In this document: positions 8,011 to 15,305 of the stretch, in pieces
Layout of the letters: each line of letters opens with the position of its first letter
Position numbering within the stretch: position 1 is the first letter of the stretch
Made by a program: the position numbers and the translations under genes
Notes under the pieces: model-generated
Told to the model about the DNA's origin: nothing
The model's database searches: none
Seen by the model: the letters and a program-made list of their open reading frames with translations, nothing else
Assembly: GCA_016283575.1 (NCBI GenBank)
Contig: JAEEND010000002.1
Span: 1-39,629 of the forward strand
Source: Lachnospiraceae bacterium
GTDB lineage: Bacteria; Bacillota; Clostridia; Lachnospirales; Lachnospiraceae
Length of the DNA: 39,629 bases
Direction of reading: 5' to 3'

Positions 8011-9285
8011 ATGAAAGTACTTATCATCGGCAGCGGCGGCAGAGAGCATGCCATTGCATTAAGCGTTAAAAAATCCAAAAGAGTTTCCAAAATCTATGCG
8101 GCTCCCGGAAATGCCGGAATCGCAAGCGTTGCGGAAATAGTGAATATCGGTGTTATGGAGTTTGAAGCCCTTGCCGATTTCGCTGAAAAAGAAAAGATCG
8201 ATTTAACAATCGTCGGTCCCGACGATCCCCTGGTGGGCGGAATCGTGGATGTATTCGAAGCCCGCGGGTTAAGAGTATTCGGGCCCAGAAAGAATGCGGC
8301 AATCTTAGAGGGCTCCAAAGCATTCTCCAAGGATCTGATGAAGAAATATGGCATTCCCACAGCCGCATATGAGAATTTTGACGATCCTAAGAAGGCCGAA
8401 GAATATCTGATGCATGCCGATATGCCCATTGTATTAAAGGCTGACGGACTTGCTCTCGGAAAGGGCGTGCTTATCTGTAATACCAGAGAAGAAGCTCTTG
8501 CCGGCGTAAAAGAGATTATGGAAGACAAGAAATTCGGCTCTGCGGGTAATAAGATGGTCGTTGAAGAATTCATGACCGGTCGTGAAGTTTCCGTTCTTTC
8601 TTTTGTGGACGGCAATACCATTAAGACCATGGCTTCAGCGCAGGACCATAAGAGAGCCAAGGACAATGATGAAGGCTTAAATACAGGCGGTATGGGTAAC
8701 TTTTCTCCCAGCCCCTTCTATACAAAAGAAATTGAAGAGTTCTGCCAAAAGAACATCTTCCAGAAAACAGTAGATGCCATGAAGGCGGAAGGAAGAGAAT
8801 TCAAGGGAGTTATTTTCTTCGGACTTATGTTAACCGAAAAAGGACCCAAGGTTCTTGAGTTTAACGCCCGTTTCGGCGATCCCGAAGCCCAGGTGGTACT
8901 CACCAGAATGAAGACTGACATTATCGATGTAATGGAAGCCTGCATTGACGGTACTTTGGACAAGCTTCAGCTTGACTTTATGGATCAGGCTGCAGTCTGC
9001 GTAATCCTTGCCAGTGACGGATATCCTTTAAGCTATGAAAAGGGATTTGAGATCACGGGCCTTGATAGATTTGATGGTCGAGATGATTATTTCTGCTTCC
9101 ATGCAGGAACTAAATTTAATGATGCCGGAAAGATCGTAACTAACGGCGGCAGAGTTCTTGGCGTAACCGCTCTCGGCAATACACTTAAAGAAGCCCGTGC
9201 AAAAGCTTATGAAGCTACGGAATGGGTTGACTTTAAGAATAAGTACATGAGAACAGATATTGCCAAGTCAATCGAGATGCTGTGA
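8011..9285 (+). CDS. purD: Phosphoribosylamine-glycine ligase (GAR synthetase)
   Basis: Joins phosphoribosylamine and glycine with ATP to form GAR, which PurN then uses. The 424-residue length is standard. The N-terminal signature is VLIIGSGGREHAIA, the ATP-grasp region includes VLKADGLALGKGVLI and VVEEFMTGREVSVLSF, and the C-terminal part has LEFNARFGDPEAQVVL. There is no gap to purN, and AGGGGA lies upstream of the ATG. It is the last purine gene of this run; purF, purH, purB and purC are absent from the window. Confidence 0.97.
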   Translation: MKVLIIGSGGREHAIALSVKKSKRVSKIYAAPGNAGIASVAEIVNIGVMEFEALADFAEKEKIDLTIVGPDDPLVGGIVDVFEARGLRVFGPRKNAAILEGSKAFSKDLMKKYGIPTAAYENFDDPKKAEEYLMHADMPIVLKADGLALGKGVLICNTREEALAGVKEIMEDKKFGSAGNKMVVEEFMTGREVSVLSFVDGNTIKTMASAQDHKRAKDNDEGLNTGGMGNFSPSPFYTKEIEEFCQKNIFQKTVDAMKAEGREFKGVIFFGLMLTEKGPKVLEFNARFGDPEAQVVLTRMKTDIIDVMEACIDGTLDKLQLDFMDQAAVCVILASDGYPLSYEKGFEITGLDRFDGRDDYFCFHAGTKFNDAGKIVTNGGRVLGVTALGNTLKEARAKAYEATEWVDFKNKYMRTDIAKSIEML

Positions 9286-9309
9286 ACCGAGGGATCGCAG
9301 CATCGACCG

Positions 9310-9336
9310 ATAATAAAACGCTGTGCGGTTTATTAT
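9310..9336 (+). terminator. AT-rich hairpin after purD (weak terminator candidate)
   Basis: ATAATAAA pairs with TTTATTAT around an 11-base loop. The tail (AGAGGTTTTG) is a poor T-run, so it could be an mRNA 3'-end stabiliser or processing site rather than a terminator. The rest of 9286-9391 shows no clear promoter. Confidence 0.35.
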
Positions 9337-9391
9337 AGAGGTTTTGTAAAACAAGTAACCTGTCGGATGTTTCAATAGAGGGTCAAGAGTT

Positions 9392-9691
9392 ATGAATTTA
9401 GAGGGACTTATTAGAGAACGAGAATATGATAAACCCGTTAATTGCTCTAAGTGCGGAGGAAAGCTCAAGTATCTCGGTGTGGGAGAATATGAGTGCACCG
9501 AGTGCGGAAATAAAGAGCTTGATGATTACGGCAAGGTGCGTAACTTTTTAGAGGAGCATCCGGGAGCCAATGTGCTTCAGACGGAAAAGGGCACGGGAGT
9601 GTCCAAAGCCGTTATAAATGACCTGATTGTGGATGGTAAACTTGAGATCAGCTCAAAAGCAAGATTCTTGAGAGGAGATGGAGAAGAATGA
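9392..9691 (+). CDS. Zinc-ribbon plus helix-turn-helix protein (YvyF-like)
   Basis: A 99-residue protein with a CxxC...CxxC zinc ribbon (C18, C21, C35, C38) followed at residues 46-85 by a helical segment reading KVRNFLEEHPGANVLQTEKG then VSKAVINDLIVDGKLEI, which looks like a winged or MerR-like HTH. This layout resembles YvyF-type flagellar-operon regulators, but no flagellar genes are here. It heads the SH3b protein-clpC-radA run, in the place where McsA (also a zinc-binding protein) stands in Bacillus, although it is not recognisably McsA. The stop overlaps the next start (ATGA), indicating coupling. Function is inferred to be regulatory or adaptor-like; target unknown. Confidence 0.8.
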   Translation: MNLEGLIREREYDKPVNCSKCGGKLKYLGVGEYECTECGNKELDDYGKVRNFLEEHPGANVLQTEKGTGVSKAVINDLIVDGKLEISSKARFLRGDGEE

Positions 9692-11175
9692 AAAAGAAAC
9701 TTATGTTTCCTAAATTAATGGGATTTTTATGGGTATTGATGTTCGCATTCTTTATGTTCCCTGCAATTTCTTTTGCGGGAACCGAAGGAAATGTAACAGC
9801 GGACAGCGCATATTTAAGAAGCGAGGCGTCTTCCGGAAGTAAGGCTCTCGGAAGCGTTGTAAAGGGTGACAAGCTGGATGTTATTTCAAAAGAAACAGAT
9901 TCGGCAGGAAACACCTGGTATAAGGTTTATGTGGATGCCAATACCACAGGCTATATTCGTTCAGACCTTGTTTCCGTATCCGGTGATGTGGCAACAAGTC
10001 AGAGCTCCGGCACAAGCACCAATACCAACACTAACACAGATACCAATACATCAACCGGAAACACATCTTCGGTTGATACTTCAGTGACCATAGATGAAAC
10101 CGGCATGACGGAAACAGAACCCATGACTGCTTCAGTTAAGGGAACTGTTAATGTACGAAGCAATGCTTCAACAAGCGGAAAGAAAGTAACCAGCGCCAAG
10201 CAGGGAACAGCCGTAACTGTAACAGGTTATGCAACTGATTCTGAAAATAAGGTATGGTACCGTATCAGCTATCAGGATGGAAATACACCCGTAAACGGAT
10301 TCATCAGAAATGACTTTATTTCTCTTGACGGCGAACTTGTCGATAAGGTGATCGCGCCTCCCGAAACGGAAACTGAGGAGAAACCTGTAGAGGAAGAAAC
10401 TCCCGAACCTGTATACAAAGATTACGAGGCAGTATTCGAAGAATCAGATCAGACCTGGTATTTATACAATTATATTGAGGGTAAGAAGACTAAGATCGAA
10501 GATCTTAATAACGCTGTAAGCAAGATCGCGGAAGAAGAAGCTGAAAAAACTTCTCTTAAGGGTAAGATCACTTTCAGAAATGTAATAATTATTTTACTGT
10601 CAGCTCTTATTGTAATTCTTATAGGTGTCGGCGTTTACGCATATATTAATTTCAGACAGTGGTATTACGGATACGGCGAAACCGAAGAGCCTGTTAAGAC
10701 AAGAGAAACAGAAAAGTCTTACAGACAGGAAAGAAAGCCTTCAGCTTATTCTGCAAGAGAGACTCAGACCGTGCGTCCCACAGCTTCCAATGTGAAGGCT
10801 CAGACCATCGGCGCTCCCGAAAGAAAAACAGGACTTCCCGAAGGCGCAGTTAAGCTTCCCGACGGCCGCGTACAGATGCCCGACGGCAGCATAAGAAAAG
10901 TAGTTACAGGTGTCCGCATGGCTGACGGATCTGTTAAATTATCAGATGGAAGAGTACAGATGCCTGACGGCACCATGAAATATCCTGACGGCAGCATGAA
11001 GACACCCGACGGACGCATTATAAGACCCGAAAACGCATCAGATTATCAGAGAGCAGGCGCTTCCATGCAGGAAGTAAGAGAGATTCCCGTGCGTAAGACA
11101 GCGAAGCTCACTCAGGATGATGATGATATGGAATTCGGATTCCTTAATCTTGATGATATGAGGGATGAAGACTAA
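9688..11175 (+). CDS. SH3b-domain membrane protein with cytoplasmic PDG repeats
   Basis: A 495-residue protein with a signal peptide (residues 1-30, ending ISFA), two extracytoplasmic bacterial SH3 domains (about 34-97 and 148-214, each with LRSEAS/VRSNAS and GYIRSD/GFIRND signatures), a Thr/Asn-rich linker between them, a single membrane segment at about 298-320 and a cytoplasmic tail. SH3b domains typically bind cell-wall peptides. The tail has seven or eight heptad-like units of the form xPDGxxx at residues 383-446 (for example LPDGRVQ, MPDGTMK, YPDGSMK) and ends in an acidic stretch with DDDDMEFGFLNLDDM. It is coupled to the upstream zinc-ribbon gene and lies 12 bases before clpC, suggesting envelope sensing linked to proteolysis; that link is inference. 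Confidence 0.85.
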   Translation: MKKKLMFPKLMGFLWVLMFAFFMFPAISFAGTEGNVTADSAYLRSEASSGSKALGSVVKGDKLDVISKETDSAGNTWYKVYVDANTTGYIRSDLVSVSGDVATSQSSGTSTNTNTNTDTNTSTGNTSSVDTSVTIDETGMTETEPMTASVKGTVNVRSNASTSGKKVTSAKQGTAVTVTGYATDSENKVWYRISYQDGNTPVNGFIRNDFISLDGELVDKVIAPPETETEEKPVEEETPEPVYKDYEAVFEESDQTWYLYNYIEGKKTKIEDLNNAVSKIAEEEAEKTSLKGKITFRNVIIILLSALIVILIGVGVYAYINFRQWYYGYGETEEPVKTRETEKSYRQERKPSAYSARETQTVRPTASNVKAQTIGAPERKTGLPEGAVKLPDGRVQMPDGSIRKVVTGVRMADGSVKLSDGRVQMPDGTMKYPDGSMKTPDGRIIRPENASDYQRAGASMQEVREIPVRKTAKLTQDDDDMEFGFLNLDDMRDED

Positions 11176-11187
11176 CGAGGTATAGGA

Positions 11188-13629
11188 ATGTTACCATATA
11201 CGGAAAATGCTGAAATCGCTTTAAAAGAAGCGGAAAAAATTTCCAGAGAATTACGGCATTATTACATAGGCTGCGAGCACCTTCTTGTAGGTTTGATACG
11301 AGAGGGCAAAGGTGTTGCGGCCTCTGTTCTTTTACAGAACGGTATTACGGAATCCGTTGTGATCTCGCTTATCAAGGATTTCAGTGTAAGAGGTCAGGGT
11401 ACCTTACTTAAAGACAAGGCGGGTTTAACACCCAGGACCGAGCGTGTTCTTGAAGAAAGTGAACGCATTGCGGAAGAATACCATTCCAATGTGGTGGGAA
11501 CGGAGCATATTCTTCTTGCCATATTAAAGGACAGAGACAATACTGCCATTCAGATAATCATGTCACTTAAGAAAAGTCCTGTTGAACTTTATGCAGTGAC
11601 ACTCCTTGCCATGGGTGAAAATCCCAAGGCTGTTAAGGACGACTTAAAGAAAAAAGAAAAAGAAAAGGGCAAAGACTTTTTACAGTCCTATTCAAGAGAT
11701 TTGACGGCTCTTGCTCATCAGGGAAAGCTTGATCCCGTTGTAGGAAGAAATGATGAAATCACCAGAGTGGTTCAGATCCTTTCAAGAAGAGGTAAGAACA
11801 ATCCCTGTCTTGTGGGTGAACCCGGTGTAGGTAAGACTGCCATTGTTGAGGGTCTTGCCGCCAGAATCGTAGCAGGAGAAGTACCGGATACGGTCAAAAA
11901 TAAGAGAATTCTTACTTTGGACCTTGCAGGAATGGTGGCAGGAACCAAGTACAGAGGTGAATTCGAAGAAAAGATGAAGAAGCTTCTTAATGAAGTTTCG
12001 GAAGACAGATCCATCATTCTTTTCCTTGATGAAATACATACACTTATCGGAGCAGGCGGTTCGGAAGGTGCGATCGATGCTGCCAATATCTTAAAGCCCG
12101 CTCTTTCCCGTGGCGAGATCCAGCTGATCGGCGCCACAACATTGACGGAATACAGAAAATATGTGGAAAAGGATGCAGCCTTAGAGCGTAGATTTCAGCC
12201 TGTAACGGTTTCCGAACCTACGGAAGAAGAAGCTATAAGGATCATAGAGGGTATTGCTCCCGCCTATGAAAAGCATCACCATGTCAAGTATACGCCGGAG
12301 GCCATTGAAGCGGCAGTAAGGCTTTCTTCAAGATACATCAATGACAGATTCCTGCCTGATAAGGCCATTGACCTGATCGATGAGGCAGGCGCATCGGTAC
12401 GTATTAAGAATCTTAAGGTATCGGAAAAGGCGGAAGAACTTAAGAATGAAATCTTAAAGATAGACCTTCAGATTGCCCGATCCATTAAGATCGAGGCATA
12501 TGCTCAGGCAATCGAATTAAAGCATAATCAGGATGCGCTTTATAAGAAACTTGAACGACTCTTGAAGCGTGAAAAGACCATGAAGGAACATAGCCAGTAC
12601 GTGGTTGATGAAAATCACATCGCCGATGTTGTGGCTATCTGGACCAAGGTTCCCGTTAAGAAGCTTACGGAAAAAGAAAGCGAAAGGCTCCTTAAGCTTG
12701 AATCCATTCTTCATAAACGAGTTATCGGTCAGGAAGATGCGGTTACGAAGATCGCCAAAGCAATGAGGCGTCAGAGAGTGGGTCTTCAGGATCCCAACAG
12801 ACCTCTCGGATCCTTCCTGTTCTTAGGCCCTACAGGTGTAGGTAAGACCGAACTTTCAAAAGCCCTTGCGGAAGCAATGTTCGGTACGGAAGATGCCATG
12901 ATCCGTGTGGATATGAGTGAATATATGGAAGCACATTCCGTTTCCAAGCTTATTGGCTCGCCTCCCGGATATGTGGGTTTTGACGACGGCGGTCAGTTAA
13001 GTGAGAAGGTACGTAAGAATCCCTATTCAGTGGTTCTTTTCGATGAAATAGAAAAGGCTCATCCCGATGTGTTCAATATACTCCTTCAGGTTCTTGATGA
13101 CGGTCATATCACGGATTCCAAGGGCCGAAAGGTTAATTTCAAGAACACCATCATTATCATGACCAGTAATGCGGGCGCTCAGCGTATCATTGAGCCCAAG
13201 ACTCTCGGTTTCGAGACGGAAACCTCGGAAAAGAAAGACTATAACCGCATGAAAGATAATGTCATGGATGAAGTAAAGCGTATGTTTAAGCCTGAATTCA
13301 TCAACAGAATTGACGATATCATAGTATTCAGAGCCTTGAATAAGAAGGATATGTCTGAAATCTGCACCATGCTTTCAAAGCAGCTTGTTAAGAGATGCAA
13401 GGAGCAGATGGATATCACTCTTACCATATCCAAGGAGCTTAAGGATGCGATAGTCAATAAATACACAGACCTTAAGATGGGTGCACGTCCCTTAAAGCGT
13501 GCCATCCAGTCTGAAATCGAAGATAAGCTTGCGGAAGAGATCCTTAAAAAGGAGATCGTTCCGGGTGATGTGGTAACCGCAAGATTCAAAAATAACGAGA
13601 CAGTATTTACTAAAAAGGAATCTGTATGA
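11188..13629 (+). CDS. clpC: ATP-dependent Clp protease ATP-binding subunit ClpC
   Basis: Hsp100 unfoldase that feeds substrates to ClpP. Two Clp-N repeats occupy residues 1-145, AAA+ module 1 has Walker A GEPGVGKT (210-217) and Walker B ILFLDEIHT, a middle UVR-like/coiled segment lies around 415-465, and AAA+ module 2 has Walker A GPTGVGKT (547-554) and VLFDEIEKAH. The LGF tripeptide at 673-675 is the expected ClpP-docking loop, so this is a protease partner rather than a ClpB-type disaggregase. At 813 residues it has normal length. The usual ctsR-mcsA-mcsB genes are missing upstream. RBS GAGG precedes the ATG; the stop overlaps the radA start. Confidence 0.96.
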   Translation: MLPYTENAEIALKEAEKISRELRHYYIGCEHLLVGLIREGKGVAASVLLQNGITESVVISLIKDFSVRGQGTLLKDKAGLTPRTERVLEESERIAEEYHSNVVGTEHILLAILKDRDNTAIQIIMSLKKSPVELYAVTLLAMGENPKAVKDDLKKKEKEKGKDFLQSYSRDLTALAHQGKLDPVVGRNDEITRVVQILSRRGKNNPCLVGEPGVGKTAIVEGLAARIVAGEVPDTVKNKRILTLDLAGMVAGTKYRGEFEEKMKKLLNEVSEDRSIILFLDEIHTLIGAGGSEGAIDAANILKPALSRGEIQLIGATTLTEYRKYVEKDAALERRFQPVTVSEPTEEEAIRIIEGIAPAYEKHHHVKYTPEAIEAAVRLSSRYINDRFLPDKAIDLIDEAGASVRIKNLKVSEKAEELKNEILKIDLQIARSIKIEAYAQAIELKHNQDALYKKLERLLKREKTMKEHSQYVVDENHIADVVAIWTKVPVKKLTEKESERLLKLESILHKRVIGQEDAVTKIAKAMRRQRVGLQDPNRPLGSFLFLGPTGVGKTELSKALAEAMFGTEDAMIRVDMSEYMEAHSVSKLIGSPPGYVGFDDGGQLSEKVRKNPYSVVLFDEIEKAHPDVFNILLQVLDDGHITDSKGRKVNFKNTIIIMTSNAGAQRIIEPKTLGFETETSEKKDYNRMKDNVMDEVKRMFKPEFINRIDDIIVFRALNKKDMSEICTMLSKQLVKRCKEQMDITLTISKELKDAIVNKYTDLKMGARPLKRAIQSEIEDKLAEEILKKEIVPGDVVTARFKNNETVFTKKESV

Positions 13630-14999
13630 GTAAAAAAATCTCCGCTTTCTTTTGCACAAACTGTGGGTATGAGTCATCAAAATGGATGGGACAGTGCCCG
13701 GGGTGCAGGGAATGGAACACCTTTACGGAAGAATTGGTAGAAAAAAAGAGTGCCGGTAGCAAACGCATCGGCACTTCTTTAAATGCAAATGCGCCGGTCT
13801 TACTTAAAGATATCGAGGGAAATGACGGTGAACGCATTACATCCGGCATAGGTGAACTTGACAGAGTATTGGGCGGAGGGATCGTAAAAGGGTCATTGGT
13901 ATTAATAGGCGGTGATCCCGGAATCGGAAAATCAACGCTTCTTTTGCAGGTTACCAAGAATCTTTCAGCTAACGGAAGTAAGGTTCTTTATGTATCCGGT
14001 GAAGAGTCTTTAAAGCAGATAAAAATGCGGGCGGAGCGTGTAGGCTCTGATTTTCAGGATATGTATGTATTTTGCGAGACCAGCTTAAATCAGATAGAAG
14101 ATGTCATAAACCGCGAAAAACCTGCAGTTGTGGTAATTGATTCGATCCAGACCATGTATACGGAAGAAGTTTCATCGGCTCCCGGCTCTGTTTCCCAGGT
14201 CCGTGAGGCTACCGCGATGCTCCTTCAGATTGCAAAGCGAATGGACATTACGATATTTATAGTGGGTCACGTGACAAAAGAAGGCGCTGTTGCAGGCCCC
14301 AGAGTGCTTGAACACATGGTTGATACCGTCCTCTATTTTGAAGGCGACCGTCACGCTTCCTACAGAATCTTACGTGGAGTAAAAAACCGATTCGGATCGA
14401 CCAATGAGATCGGTGTTTTTGAAATGAGAAAAGAAGGGCTTACGGAAGTACTGAATCCTTCTGAATTTATGCTTAGCGGAAGAGCCGAAAAGGCCAGCGG
14501 TTCAGTTATAACCTGTGCCATCGAAGGTACCCGTCCTGTAATGCTTGAAATACAGGCTCTTGTATCTAAATCCAATTTCGGTATTCCGAGACGTCAGACC
14601 ACCGGCATGGATATCAACAGAGTCAATCTTTTAATGGCAGTTCTTGAAAAACGCGGAGGTATTCAGATAGGAGACTGTGACGCCTATGTAAATATCGCCG
14701 GCGGATTAAGGATGAATGAACCTGCTTTGGATCTGGCTTTATCCATGGCAGTTACTTCAAGCTTCAGAAATAAATATATAGATGAAAAGACCGTTATAAT
14801 CGGAGAAGTGGGATTATCGGGCGAAGTAAGAGCCGTGTCAATGTGTGAGCAGAGAGTATCGGAAGCTTCCAAGCTCGGATTTGAGACCGTGATAATTCCC
14901 GCATCCAATATAAATGCGGAAATCAAGAAAATTAAGGGAATCCGGGTTTTCGGAGTGAAGGATATCGGGGAAGCCATGAACCTTCCGATTTTTAATTAA
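13626..14999 (+). CDS. radA: DNA repair protein RadA
   Basis: RecA-like branch-migration helicase of recombinational repair. The 457-residue protein has an N-terminal zinc finger (C10, C13, C24, C27 in FFCTNCGYESSKWMGQCPGC), Walker A GGDPGIGKST (95-104), the RadA-specific KNRFG motif (253-257) and a C-terminal Lon-protease-like domain from about residue 270. It overlaps the clpC stop by 4 bases (ATGA), the conserved clpC-radA pairing of Firmicutes. The disA gene that often follows radA is absent; a tRNA gene with its own promoter follows instead. Confidence 0.97.
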   Translation: MSKKISAFFCTNCGYESSKWMGQCPGCREWNTFTEELVEKKSAGSKRIGTSLNANAPVLLKDIEGNDGERITSGIGELDRVLGGGIVKGSLVLIGGDPGIGKSTLLLQVTKNLSANGSKVLYVSGEESLKQIKMRAERVGSDFQDMYVFCETSLNQIEDVINREKPAVVVIDSIQTMYTEEVSSAPGSVSQVREATAMLLQIAKRMDITIFIVGHVTKEGAVAGPRVLEHMVDTVLYFEGDRHASYRILRGVKNRFGSTNEIGVFEMRKEGLTEVLNPSEFMLSGRAEKASGSVITCAIEGTRPVMLEIQALVSKSNFGIPRRQTTGMDINRVNLLMAVLEKRGGIQIGDCDAYVNIAGGLRMNEPALDLALSMAVTSSFRNKYIDEKTVIIGEVGLSGEVRAVSMCEQRVSEASKLGFETVIIPASNINAEIKKIKGIRVFGVKDIGEAMNLPIFN

Positions 15000-15006
15000 A
15001 AAGCAC

Positions 15007-15035
15007 TTGCCACCGTTCATACCTTATGCTATAAT
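15007..15035 (+). promoter_or_regulatory. Promoter of tRNA-Trp
   Basis: TTGCCA (15007-15012) and a perfect TATAAT (15030-15035) lie 17 bp apart, with an extended TG before the -10. Transcription would start near 15042, followed by the leader element GTCGGTTTGAGA (15043-15054) that is also found before the tRNA-Val cluster. Confidence 0.85.
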
Positions 15036-15063
15036 CTCACTTGTCGGTTTGAGAAAAATACAT

Positions 15064-15134
15064 AGGGGCATAGTTCAAAGGTAGAACAGTGGTCTCCAAA
15101 ACCATCGATGTGGGTTCGATTCCTACTGCCCCTG
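15064..15134 (+). tRNA. tRNA-Trp (CCA)
   Basis: Full cloverleaf of 71 bases with a 7-bp acceptor stem AGGGGCA/TGCCCCT and discriminator G15134. The anticodon loop CTCCAAA (15094-15100) gives anticodon CCA, and the T-loop is GTTCGATTC. The 3' CCA is not encoded. It has its own promoter and terminator. Confidence 0.97.
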
Positions 15135-15141
15135 CTCTTTC

Positions 15142-15170
15142 AAAGAAGGTAAGCATTACCTTCTTTTTTT
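15142..15170 (+). terminator. Terminator of tRNA-Trp
   Basis: An 11-bp stem, AAAGAAGGTAA/TTACCTTCTTT with loop GCA, runs directly into a T-tract. Confidence 0.9.
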
Positions 15171-15247
15171 GTGCCCTAAAATAAAAAATTTACCCAAAAT
15201 TTTCAGATAATTATTTGATTATTATATGGAAGTTAGTAATCCTTTTG

Positions 15248-15256
15248 TGATAGAAT
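15248..15256 (+). promoter_or_regulatory. Extended -10 promoter of the CRP-like-sensor gene
   Basis: TGATAGAAT (TG-N-TAGAAT) sits about 50 bases before the GTG start, without a good -35 box. The same kind of element precedes the divergent TPR gene at 1041 and the gene at 17832. Confidence 0.5.
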
Positions 15257-15305
15257 GATGTATAGAGTTTTTTCAGGGGAAAAATACCTTTGAGGGAGGT
15301 TTACA

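Noticed and set aside
8094-8666. Long minus-strand open frame inside purD (190 codons)
   Set aside because: Mirror frame of a well-defined purD gene caused by codon bias; no RBS and no recognisable protein.
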